NCBI GenBank assembly: GCA_900544075.1 | Contig: UQTJ01000001.1 | Span: 124,001-188,000 of the forward strand | Length of the DNA stretch: 64,000 nt | Reading direction: 5' to 3' | From: an uncultured Bacteroides sp. | Lineage (GTDB): Bacteria > Bacteroidota > Bacteroidia > Bacteroidales > Bacteroidaceae | Notes under the pieces: generated by a model | Databases searched by the model: none | Told to the model about the DNA's origin: nothing | Seen by the model: the letters and a program-made list of their open reading frames with translations, nothing else | Translations under genes and position numbers: made by a program | Part shown: piece after piece, positions 7,295-16,133 of the stretch | How the letters are laid out: the number at the start of each line of letters is the position of its first letter | Position numbering within the stretch: position 1 is the first letter of the stretch

Positions 7295-10057
7295 TCAGTT
7301 TATACTTTTGAATACATATTCGCCAGACCCTATCTCTACGATAGTGGAGTCTTCCGTTTCATTCATACCGTGAATTCCCTCTTGTGATACAGGCTTGGCA
7401 TTGAACATCTTAGGTATGCGCACAACAGCTGAAGTATTGGCAGGAACTGTAACCTTCCACTCCAATTTGTCGCCATCGCGTTTCCAGCTGCTCTTTATCA
7501 TACCTGATACAGAATTATAAGAGGCGTTCACATAATCAAGCCCGTCGGGGAATACCGGTTCCATGAGGATTTTCCTGAAACCGCATGAGCCAGGAGCGCA
7601 CTTTATACCGGCCAGGTCTTCGTAATACCATATCAGCAAGTCGCCCAAAAGCATTACATGGTTTGCCGAATTCATAGCCGGATTTGCCGTATCACCGTTC
7701 CATAGTTCCCATATCGTAGTTGCACCTTTGTTTACCATATACCCCCAGCTCGGATAATCCTCGTTTGTTGCTATTTTATACGCCAAATCCTTCCTTCCAT
7801 ATTTGGAAAGACCTCTCATAAGATACTGGATACCTACAACTCCGGTACTGACATGTCCGTTGAAATCTTCTTCGGTCTTTCTCACTATATTGTCGAAAAC
7901 CTTCTGTTCGTAAGCTTCGGGCACCAATCCCAGGTATAACGAGAGCATATTTGCGGTCACTGTGTTATTGCCATAACATGCTGTCTCCCTGTTAAAGAAC
8001 TTATCGTTGTAAGCCTCCTTCATCTTACCCACCAGTTCCTCATATTCGGCCGTATCACGCTCTTTGCCGCATATCAGCGCGAACTTACGCATCAGGCGCA
8101 ACAAGTCGTAATATACCGTGGTGCTCAGGATTGCATCGTTCGTAATCCTGTCAGGGTCTTGCGAATGAATCAGTTCCGGTTTTTCCGGCGGCATACACCA
8201 GTCTCCATATTTGTCCTTGACAATGATGTAATCCTTCATGGCCACATCTTCTATGTGTTTCATATACTTGCGCATGGCATCATAATGTTTCCTTATTCCC
8301 GAATCATCTCCATAATGCCTGTGGAGCATCTCTGCCACATACATAAAAGCTGAGGACCATGTAACTTCATCTTCATAGAACCGCCAGTAACTGGGCGATA
8401 CATGCGAAACGTTTCCCTCTTCGTTCTGCGAATCTTCTATGTCCTGCAGCCATTTGCCGTACATCAAGGCATTGTCGAAAAGATAGGCTTCACCGCTTGC
8501 CCCCGTGGCACGGTCACCCAGCCATCCCATACGCTCGTCACGCTGAGGACAATCGGTAGGCATACCACGGTAGTTTCCCCTTATGCCCCAGAAAGCGTTG
8601 CGGTAAATCCTGTTCAGCATATCGTTTGAACATTCAAAATGCCCTGTAGTTTCCATTTTATCGTAAACCACGTATCCGGTAATCTCATCCGCTGCAGGCT
8701 CATATCCCAGTCCGGAAATTTCAACGTAACGGAAGCCATGGTAAACAAACTTGGGCTGCCAGCAGAATGTCCCGTCTTCAGCTGGTATATAAGTATCCGT
8801 GGCCCTGGTATTGCGAAGGTTGGCCACATAAAGGGTATTGTCCGAATTAAGAAGTTCCGCAAACCTGAATTTCACAGCCTCATCCTTCTTTCCTTTAAGA
8901 TTTACTTTCAGCCATCCGACCATATTCTGCCCCATGTCAACAATATAGTTTCCATTTGCGTTCTTGAAAATCTTTTTCGGAACCACCGAATCCTGTATTT
9001 CAATATTCGGATTGGGTTGCGCGAGAAGTTTTCCTCCAGGTGCTTCCATCACATCGGCGGATTTCCAGCCTGAATCATCATACGAGGCGGTATTCCAGCC
9101 GTCCAGTTCCTTACGGGCATCATACGTCTCGCCATCATATTCGTTGTTGGCGACAATAGGGCCGTTTGAAGTAACTTTCCAGCCTCCATCGCTGAGTACC
9201 TGCTCCGTCTGCCCGTCTTCATACTCTACTTCCAACTGCGCCATCAAACGCGGCAACCCGAAGAACGGCAATACGAACTCCTGCCCGTATTCGGGAAGAG
9301 CCATGTTGCGCATGGGGAAATACCGTCCGTTTCCTAAAATCACACCAATGGCATTTGCCCCTTGCGACAACATATCGGTAACATCATAAGTATTATAATA
9401 GACATTTTCCGTGAAAAGTGACGGAGTAGGGGCCAATACGCCATTGCCTATACGGTGGCCATTAATGTATGCCTCGTAAAGCCCAAGCCCGCAAATGTAT
9501 AGCGTGGCCCTTTTCACATTGTTCCTCACACCGAAAGCGGTACGAAAGTAACGCGCAGCCAGAACCGTATTTTCTTTGTCTGTTTCCCATTCGTTGGAGA
9601 CAGAGTTCTCTCCAATCCATTGTGCGGTCCAATCAGTATCGTCCAGCAATCCCATCGACCATTTCCCAGGTTCGCTCCACCCGCCGTCCGCCACGTTGGT
9701 TTTCACTTTCACCCTCCAGTAGCAGACATCACGCGATTTCAATTCCTTTCCGCAGTATGGGACAAGCAGATTGTCAGATGAGCCTACAAAGCCTGAATCC
9801 CAAAGAAGGTCACGCCCTTCTTCCAGATTTTTAGGGTTTGAAGCCACCTGTATCTGATACCCCGTCTGAAGCACGTCCTTCATATCCGAAGATATAATCC
9901 ACGAGAAACGCGGCTTGCGGACATCAATCCCTTCAGGGTCGGTTTTCATTTCCACTTGTATCCGTTCTACTGTAAAAGGGACGTTTTTCTTATCGGCACA
10001 CCCGGTAAACAGCAGAAAAAAACAACAAGCAGACATGTATCTGATTAACTTTTTCAT
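7295..10057 (-). CDS. Alpha-L-rhamnosidase, GH78
   Basis: A 920-residue lipoprotein (lipobox LFTGC, Cys20) of the GH78 family, which removes terminal alpha-L-rhamnose by inversion. It has the usual order: an N-terminal Ig-like domain (WRVKVKTNVADGGWSEPG), the rhamnosidase N domain with a galactose-binding-like fold (YICGLGLYEAYINGHRIG), a beta-domain, and an (alpha/alpha)6 barrel. The catalytic acid motif DCPQRDERMGWLGD is intact, with Glu508, and the base motif TTIWELWNG is intact, with Glu784. Length is normal for the family. It sits 23 bases after the GH20 gene and should act outside or in the periplasm on rhamnose released from the imported or surface-bound glycan. Confidence 0.95.
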   Translation of the reverse strand: MKKLIRYMSACCFFLLFTGCADKKNVPFTVERIQVEMKTDPEGIDVRKPRFSWIISSDMKDVLQTGYQIQVASNPKNLEEGRDLLWDSGFVGSSDNLLVPYCGKELKSRDVCYWRVKVKTNVADGGWSEPGKWSMGLLDDTDWTAQWIGENSVSNEWETDKENTVLAARYFRTAFGVRNNVKRATLYICGLGLYEAYINGHRIGNGVLAPTPSLFTENVYYNTYDVTDMLSQGANAIGVILGNGRYFPMRNMALPEYGQEFVLPFFGLPRLMAQLEVEYEDGQTEQVLSDGGWKVTSNGPIVANNEYDGETYDARKELDGWNTASYDDSGWKSADVMEAPGGKLLAQPNPNIEIQDSVVPKKIFKNANGNYIVDMGQNMVGWLKVNLKGKKDEAVKFRFAELLNSDNTLYVANLRNTRATDTYIPAEDGTFCWQPKFVYHGFRYVEISGLGYEPAADEITGYVVYDKMETTGHFECSNDMLNRIYRNAFWGIRGNYRGMPTDCPQRDERMGWLGDRATGASGEAYLFDNALMYGKWLQDIEDSQNEEGNVSHVSPSYWRFYEDEVTWSSAFMYVAEMLHRHYGDDSGIRKHYDAMRKYMKHIEDVAMKDYIIVKDKYGDWCMPPEKPELIHSQDPDRITNDAILSTTVYYDLLRLMRKFALICGKERDTAEYEELVGKMKEAYNDKFFNRETACYGNNTVTANMLSLYLGLVPEAYEQKVFDNIVRKTEEDFNGHVSTGVVGIQYLMRGLSKYGRKDLAYKIATNEDYPSWGYMVNKGATTIWELWNGDTANPAMNSANHVMLLGDLLIWYYEDLAGIKCAPGSCGFRKILMEPVFPDGLDYVNASYNSVSGMIKSSWKRDGDKLEWKVTVPANTSAVVRIPKMFNAKPVSQEGIHGMNETEDSTIVEIGSGEYVFKSIN

Positions 10058-10080
10058 TAGTTTGCTAATTTGTTATAATC

Positions 10081-12366
10081 TCAATATTTGAACTTTGGTA
10101 CAATAGGATTTCCGTACCGGTCGGATACTTCCAATGAAAAGCATCCCGTGAAACGGTCGAAATAGCGTACCTCTATCGGATGCCATCCTTCAGACAATGC
10201 GCATTGTCCGGAAACATCACGTCTGGTATGGCCATTATCATTATCAACCACCAAACGACCATCCATATATAACACACTGCCATCATCGGACGACAACTCA
10301 AATGAATATATGCCATCGGTGGGAGCGTAAAAGTATCCCTTGAAAATCAACCCAAGGTCGCCTGTCACGCCTTTCGGAAGGTAAACACCGTCTGTAATCA
10401 AAGTCTTCCTTAGCGGGAGCTTCTCTATATCCCGGCAATTGGTCACTATACCCTCGTGCCATTCCACCGACAAGCCATTGTTTTTTGGTTCAGCCCCACT
10501 CTCCGCCGGGATGTAGGCATCCTCCTTTATATATGAAACCTTATGAACCTTGCCATATCTGCCATTCGGACGATAAGCCCTGAAGGCGATGGTATCAGAA
10601 ACGGTTATCTTAAAAGGTCTTTCATACAGCATGGAGCCAGTATCCGGTGTCGTACCGTCAGTGGTATAATAAACCTTTGCTTTGGGGTCAGGACAGGAAA
10701 CCATGACATCTGTCTCACCAAGGAACACATTCACATCGCAGAATCCTTCCAAATCGGGAAGACGATAGTTGACATTCAAAAGATCCAGCCTGTCGAACTG
10801 GGATATCATGCGGCTTCTGAAATCTTCATACCCACAATCACGATTACTCCATCCCACTTCGGCGACAGCCAATATACGTGGGAAAGACATGTATTGCATC
10901 CATTCGCGCGACGGAATGAATTCACCCCAGATATTTCCCTGCACTCCCAGTATTTTTGCTTTCTGAATGTCGCTTAGCTCGTCAAAGGCAGTCCTTGAAT
11001 TGTACATACGTCTCAAAGAACTGCCGGCCTCCTGATAGTCCAGATAGAAATCATAGTTAGGACACATTATGACAGCATTGCCTTTGGCAGTCACTTCCTC
11101 CACCACTTTCTTCTCCGCGCTTCTCCACCACATCACAGTGGCTGTCTCTGACAAGCCTCCTTCCATAATCTCATCCCATCCTATCAGATATCTTCCATTC
11201 TCGTTAAAGAAATCCTCCATATTATGGACGAACCACGACTGCAGTTCAAACTCATCCTTCAGCGAATTGTCTTTCATCCTCCGTTGGCAGTCGGCACATT
11301 TCGTCCAGTTGGTCTTTTCCACCTCATCTGCCCCCAAATGTGCGTATTTGTAAGGAAAAAGTTCAAAGACTTCCCTCCAAACATTCTTACAGAATGTCAG
11401 TGTAGCATCCTTTCCAACGCATATTGGTGAAGAAAACACTTTTCCCCAACCTGAACATCCATCACACACAAGCCATGGATATTGGTCTATAGCAGCTGTG
11501 AAGTGTCCTGGCATGTCTATTTCAGGTATAACGTCTATGCCCCTGACTCCGGCATATTCCACAATCTCCCTGATATCATCCTGGGTATAAAATCCACCGT
11601 AATACATTTCACCATCTATCACTTTCAGTTTATCTTCAGGTATATTCAATGCCGGCTCGTTTTCATCAGAAGCCCTCCTGATACAAATACTATCAAGATT
11701 ATTCAGCTTTCTCCATGCACCCTTATCTGTTAGCAAAGGATACTTCTTTATCTCTATACGCCATCCCTGATCATCAATCAGATGCCAATGAAACTTATTC
11801 AGTTTATATATAGTCATCAAATCCAACAGTTCCTTTACTTCTTCTTTGTCAAAAAAATGTCTTGACACATCAAGCAACACTCCTCTCCATTCGTAACGGG
11901 GGTTATCCACGATATTGACACAAGGTATCCCGGTACCCACTTTACCGTTACCGGCAGCAAACAACTGGTTCAGCGTAGAAATGCCGCATATCACACCAGA
12001 GTAATCTGATGACGATATTGTTACATTGTTTTCGTTGACCTCCAATGAATAGCCGCCTTTAACATTCTGTTTTCCGTCCAGCAACAGTCTGATATCACCG
12101 TCTTCTCCTTGCTGAAGAGGCAACCTGTTTCCGGTAGCCTTATATATCACGTCTGACAAGTATCCTGCAGCCTTTTCAAGTGAAGAATCTGCGAAAGAAA
12201 TAGCCTTGCTTTCATCACAGCAGAAAGTTCCATGTTTCACTTCTACACTTTCAGGCAGAGGCAATATGCTTAAAGAAGTATTGTCTGAACCGCTACATGA
12301 CGATAACATGTACTGGTAAGCCATACCAATTAAGGTTATGCATACTAAATCCTTCAATTTTACCAT
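10081..12366 (-). CDS. Beta-N-acetylhexosaminidase, GH20, with PA14 domain
   Basis: A 761-residue lipoprotein (lipobox MLSSC, Cys24). Residues about 30-150 form the GH20b support domain. The catalytic barrel follows, with KFHWHLIDDQGWRIEIKKYP and the catalytic Asp347-Glu348 pair in HLGADEVEKTNW, as needed for substrate-assisted removal of terminal beta-GlcNAc or GalNAc. After the barrel come a chitobiase-type C-terminal Fn3-like domain (VYYTTDGTTPDTGSMLY) and a PA14 domain (about 635-760) with YSFELSSDDGSVLYMDG, a likely carbohydrate-binding unit. It lies within the rhamnosidase operon, which suggests that the target glycan carries hexosamine. All catalytic residues appear intact. Confidence 0.95.
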   Translation of the reverse strand: MVKLKDLVCITLIGMAYQYMLSSCSGSDNTSLSILPLPESVEVKHGTFCCDESKAISFADSSLEKAAGYLSDVIYKATGNRLPLQQGEDGDIRLLLDGKQNVKGGYSLEVNENNVTISSSDYSGVICGISTLNQLFAAGNGKVGTGIPCVNIVDNPRYEWRGVLLDVSRHFFDKEEVKELLDLMTIYKLNKFHWHLIDDQGWRIEIKKYPLLTDKGAWRKLNNLDSICIRRASDENEPALNIPEDKLKVIDGEMYYGGFYTQDDIREIVEYAGVRGIDVIPEIDMPGHFTAAIDQYPWLVCDGCSGWGKVFSSPICVGKDATLTFCKNVWREVFELFPYKYAHLGADEVEKTNWTKCADCQRRMKDNSLKDEFELQSWFVHNMEDFFNENGRYLIGWDEIMEGGLSETATVMWWRSAEKKVVEEVTAKGNAVIMCPNYDFYLDYQEAGSSLRRMYNSRTAFDELSDIQKAKILGVQGNIWGEFIPSREWMQYMSFPRILAVAEVGWSNRDCGYEDFRSRMISQFDRLDLLNVNYRLPDLEGFCDVNVFLGETDVMVSCPDPKAKVYYTTDGTTPDTGSMLYERPFKITVSDTIAFRAYRPNGRYGKVHKVSYIKEDAYIPAESGAEPKNNGLSVEWHEGIVTNCRDIEKLPLRKTLITDGVYLPKGVTGDLGLIFKGYFYAPTDGIYSFELSSDDGSVLYMDGRLVVDNDNGHTRRDVSGQCALSEGWHPIEVRYFDRFTGCFSLEVSDRYGNPIVPKFKY

Positions 12367-12410
12367 ATATGTGTTTTTGTTTGGTATTAATCAATCTTCA
12401 AATCACTATT

Positions 12411-14165
12411 TCATTTAATGACACTCACTCCTTCCGGCACGTCCACCATGGATTTGATTTTACCGTCGGGCTGTTTTTCATGCCGTATCTTTATAACCCC
12501 GTAAGGTGTCGGGAATGTTCCTTCCACCCATTTCAGGTTTCCAAGATGCGGAGTTATCCGTACCTCCTTGCATCCCGGCGAAACGACTTCAACTCCCAAC
12601 ACATGACGACTGAGCCATGAAGTCGGTCCGGAAGCCCATCCGTGGCAAAGGCTATGCCTGAACCCTACATAACAATAAGCTCCATAATCGCCATGAATAT
12701 CTTTCTTGCCCTCAGGTACAAGTTCGTCTATTCTTGCCGCATTCGGTAACCAATCCACATTGAAGTCCTCCCAAAAAGAGGTTGCACCCAAATCTATCAT
12801 TGCTCCCCAATACGAACTTATGATATCCATCGCTCCTGCATAGTTTCCTGCTGCCGCCATCGCTTCAAGCATATAATACCCGTAGAATGTTGAAAAGCCT
12901 TTAGCTCCACCGACTGATAAATATTTCTTATCAGCTTCATTCTTATCCATCAAATCGCTCAGTGCCATCAGCGAAACAGCCTGTTTTGTCCCTGGAGCAT
13001 ATGGTGACTTGAGTGTCTTGAAAAATTCTTTAGAAGCAAGAGAAGCTGCAGATATCAATTTTTTTTCAGTATTTACACATTCTTCTGCCAACAATTTTTC
13101 TCCCAAGGCATCACATAAGAACTTACCGGCACGCATAGACCATACCAACAAAGCCTGCAATCCAGCATCTACTGCTTCAGGATTTTCATTTGAGGGCCAG
13201 TCAAGAAAGCGTATGCCATCTAACTGCTCTTTACCATCCGTTCCTACTTTTGAAATGAGAAGTTTCAAAAGGCCGGTTATATAATCGCGCTGTTCTTTCA
13301 GATATGACAAATCACCTTGATAGCGAAACCAGTCATAATGACAGATAAGCCACCACATCGAATAAGAAGAATAGCCGTCATTCATCCATCCCGGCAAAGG
13401 AGTGATGTCGCGCATCAGGTCAAGACTTTTCGGAACGACCTCGTTGTAACCAAACACGGTGTTTATAGTCATCACTTCCGGATACATGTCGCCTATCCAA
13501 ACCAGACGGTCACGTTTGATGCCATCCCACAGATAATCCTGCATGTTCAGATGTACGGTATAAGCACCCGTTTCCCATATTTTGTTCAGCCTTTCGTCAT
13601 TACATCTGAAAGAACCTTTGTATTCGATATCCCGCATAACGGAGATAGCACGAACTTCTTTCAGGTCGAGCAGCACGTCCTCGTCAAGCAGGTCTATACG
13701 AACAAAACGGAAACCTGAATTACCGGTCTCATAAACACCGCACCACGGGAGCGACACAATCTGGTCGCGCATGGCATGGTCGTTCGTGGCTCCGCCCTTT
13801 CCGGCTATTTCCGACATTGCCTCGCTAACGGACTCTCCGTACCTGATTCGTACCTTTACGGGCTTCTTACCTTCCCATAACCCGGTGACAATCTGTATTC
13901 CTCCATGAAGTTCTTTCCCGAAATCAAGCAAGAAAGCCGGTTTCGCTCCACCTGCCGATGACAGCCTACAGAACTTGCGTCCCCAATATTCAGCCTGCCC
14001 GTTGCCTTCCTTCAGCAGAATATTTATATCAGATATGTTGTTGCCGTCTTTCTGCCACACTATTCTCTGCGGAGTAATATATTCCCGCACCCGTACATCA
14101 CGATTCCGGGCATGAAATATATTGACAGCAAACAGCATTATTATCAATAAAACAGTATTTTTCAT
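12411..14165 (-). CDS. GH78-like alpha-L-rhamnosidase with divergent acid motif
   Basis: A 584-residue exported protein with an N-terminal hydrophobic signal (VLLIIMLFAVNIFHA) and no lipobox. The (alpha/alpha)6-barrel region resembles GH78: LNMQDYLWDGIKRDRLVWIGDM corresponds to the acid motif of classical GH78 enzymes, but KRDRLVWIGD has Arg where these have the catalytic Glu after RD. A second candidate acid, in TSFWEDFN, stands where the general base is expected. The C-terminal beta-domain ends with PTPYGVIKIRHEKQ. It is shorter than the 920-residue enzyme downstream because the first domains are missing. It may be a rhamnosidase subgroup with a shifted acid or a related but different specificity. 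Confidence 0.75.
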   Translation of the reverse strand: MKNTVLLIIMLFAVNIFHARNRDVRVREYITPQRIVWQKDGNNISDINILLKEGNGQAEYWGRKFCRLSSAGGAKPAFLLDFGKELHGGIQIVTGLWEGKKPVKVRIRYGESVSEAMSEIAGKGGATNDHAMRDQIVSLPWCGVYETGNSGFRFVRIDLLDEDVLLDLKEVRAISVMRDIEYKGSFRCNDERLNKIWETGAYTVHLNMQDYLWDGIKRDRLVWIGDMYPEVMTINTVFGYNEVVPKSLDLMRDITPLPGWMNDGYSSYSMWWLICHYDWFRYQGDLSYLKEQRDYITGLLKLLISKVGTDGKEQLDGIRFLDWPSNENPEAVDAGLQALLVWSMRAGKFLCDALGEKLLAEECVNTEKKLISAASLASKEFFKTLKSPYAPGTKQAVSLMALSDLMDKNEADKKYLSVGGAKGFSTFYGYYMLEAMAAAGNYAGAMDIISSYWGAMIDLGATSFWEDFNVDWLPNAARIDELVPEGKKDIHGDYGAYCYVGFRHSLCHGWASGPTSWLSRHVLGVEVVSPGCKEVRITPHLGNLKWVEGTFPTPYGVIKIRHEKQPDGKIKSMVDVPEGVSVIK

Positions 14166-14181
14166 AAATAATCAAATTTGG

Positions 14182-15084
14182 TCAATCATATTCAACAAAA
14201 CGAACTTTATACATATTAATGCTATCTATTGAAAAGACCTTATCAGGATTTTTCATGTAAATGTTATGTGTCCACCAGTCAATTTCTGCTTGCGTATAAA
14301 CCAAAGTACCACTCTTTTTGTCAATATTAAACGATTTGACTTGCTTTTTACCTTTCAACGGTTCAAAATAATCAAACGTTTCATTCTCAATATCAAACAC
14401 ATATACATCCTCATTGGTTGTTATACCCAATTCATTATCGGATATACGGTTCAAATCATGGCCTCCCAATGTAGGCAGTTTCCATCTTGCATTTTCTTTC
14501 AGATATGGTTTATCTGTATTCCAATCAGCCAAACTATAATCTACCAGCACATCATCACCCAGTGCAAACAGTTTCTTATGATTTTCCATCCATATTACCC
14601 CATGACCCCATGAAAGTGAATCCCTGAAAAGAACCTTGTCCGGGGCAGACATATCATAAAGCTGAATGCAATCTCCTTTGCCCGAAGGATGATGCGACAA
14701 TGCCACTACTACCCTGTTCAATGGCAACAATTCAATAGAATGTGCATTTGGTACAAACGCATGGAACAGACATTTACATGTTGAACGCTCAATAATTGCA
14801 GCACCGCTTGAAGATGACGTCAACAATATCCATTTTCCGTTCATAGAGACTTTACATTCATCTATAGAATGAAAATACTTTTCAAAATCATCTGGAATAT
14901 CTGAGCCACGGGAATCCCAATCCCATGTGACTTTGATTTTATCTTCAGCGGACCTATCTGCATCAATAATCATCATCTTAGTATCACCACAAAGAATAAT
15001 TTCATGTGTTAGTGATTTTGAGCATCCAATACACAAAGGCAATAACAATAATAATAAATATCTTCCCATTACATTTATATACAA
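14182..15084 (-). CDS. DUF6528-family lipoprotein
   Basis: A 300-residue lipoprotein with lipobox CIGC (Cys21). It matches the pattern of Bacteroidales DUF6528 proteins: an opening HEIILCGDTKMMIID strand, then blades with TWDWDSRG, ILLTSSSSGAAIIER, NAHSIELLPLNRVVVALSHHPSGKGD, HGVIWMENHKKLFALGDD and GGHDLNRISDNELGITTNED. The repeats suggest a beta-propeller. Conserved His residues in the NAHSIELLP, SHHPSGKGD, SWGHGVIW and GGHDL segments cluster as a possible binding or catalytic site. It is a paralogue of the gene 33 bases upstream and belongs to the rhamnosidase operon. Function is unknown; the family recollection is moderately sure. Confidence 0.75.
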   Translation of the reverse strand: MYINVMGRYLLLLLLPLCIGCSKSLTHEIILCGDTKMMIIDADRSAEDKIKVTWDWDSRGSDIPDDFEKYFHSIDECKVSMNGKWILLTSSSSGAAIIERSTCKCLFHAFVPNAHSIELLPLNRVVVALSHHPSGKGDCIQLYDMSAPDKVLFRDSLSWGHGVIWMENHKKLFALGDDVLVDYSLADWNTDKPYLKENARWKLPTLGGHDLNRISDNELGITTNEDVYVFDIENETFDYFEPLKGKKQVKSFNIDKKSGTLVYTQAEIDWWTHNIYMKNPDKVFSIDSINMYKVRFVEYD

Positions 15085-15117
15085 TTAATCCAATAATTAA
15101 ATTTATCTAATACACAA

Positions 15118-16101
15118 TTATTTTCTAACAGGTCGTACCTTATATGTCCGTTCTATATAACCTGTAGTATCCAATATTTTTGTAGGATTAATAAACGTAA
15201 TTGTCTGCGTCCACCATTCTGTAGTCTGTACCGTGTAAAGAGCGCATTCCGTTTCCTTGTCATAATTGAAGGACTTGACACCATTCCTTCCTTGCAATGG
15301 AACATACACTTCAAATGTTCCTGTATCGATATTGAAGATATATGTATTAGTATTGGTTGTACAACCTAATTCATTATCTGAAATATAACTCAGGTCATGT
15401 CCATGTTCTGAAGGTAACATCCAAGTTTGTACTTGCTCAAGACTCGGTTTGTCAGTTTCCCAATCTTTTAACTGATATTCCCTTATCTCGGTTGCGCCTA
15501 TCGCATAGAGCCGTTGACGCGCTTCAATCCATACCACTCCATGGGCTTCAGACAAAGCATGTTCCCAAAGGAGTTCGTTATTTCTTCCCACTTCAAACAA
15601 CTGTATTCTATCTCCATCACTACCACTCAAAGCATGTGACAATGCAGTAACTATACGCCTGCCCGGCAAAAGTTCCGCCGAATGTCCCATAATACCGTCC
15701 GAATAGAATAAACATTCCTGTGTTGCACGGTCAATCAGCAAACACCCCCACGCTGAAGTCAACAATATTTCTTTATTATCATTCACCGACTTACAATCAT
15801 TGAACTCTGCTACATGTGTAGAAATTGGAGCTGGTTTAGTAGATGCATCATATTCCCATACCACGTCTAGGTCGTTACGGTTTGAATTGGCAACATTGAC
15901 AATATAAGCTTTCTTCTCGCCACAGAAAACTATTTCCTCATACACATCCTCCGGTTTCACTGTGGATGTTTCTCCTCCGCCACCATTGTCTCCTTCACCT
16001 GGTTCTTTAATATCATTAGATTCGCTTCCGCAAGAAGTTAATGTAAAAAAAGACAATACTATACCACTCGCGATTTTTAATAATATTCTGTTCATAGTCA
16101 A
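15118..16101 (-). CDS. DUF6528-family lipoprotein (paralogue)
   Basis: A 327-residue lipoprotein with lipobox LTSC (Cys24), then a Ser/Gly/Glu-rich linker with GEGDNGGGGE that would hold the domain off the membrane. The core repeats the pattern of its neighbour: EEIVFCGEKKAYIVNV, VVWEYDAST, ILLTSAWGCLLIDR, GHSAELLPGRRIVTALSHALSGSDGD, EAHGVVWIEARQRLYAIGA, GHDLSYISDNELGCTTNTN and GVKSFNYDKETE. A propeller fold is likely. The two copies are clearly diverged, so they probably have separate roles instead of being a recent duplication. No function is known. It lies between the sulfatase and the first copy, with gaps of about 32 bases on each side. Confidence 0.75.
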   Translation of the reverse strand: MTMNRILLKIASGIVLSFFTLTSCGSESNDIKEPGEGDNGGGGETSTVKPEDVYEEIVFCGEKKAYIVNVANSNRNDLDVVWEYDASTKPAPISTHVAEFNDCKSVNDNKEILLTSAWGCLLIDRATQECLFYSDGIMGHSAELLPGRRIVTALSHALSGSDGDRIQLFEVGRNNELLWEHALSEAHGVVWIEARQRLYAIGATEIREYQLKDWETDKPSLEQVQTWMLPSEHGHDLSYISDNELGCTTNTNTYIFNIDTGTFEVYVPLQGRNGVKSFNYDKETECALYTVQTTEWWTQTITFINPTKILDTTGYIERTYKVRPVRK

Positions 16102-16133
16102 TAAAAATTTATGTTCAATTATTAATATGTTAT

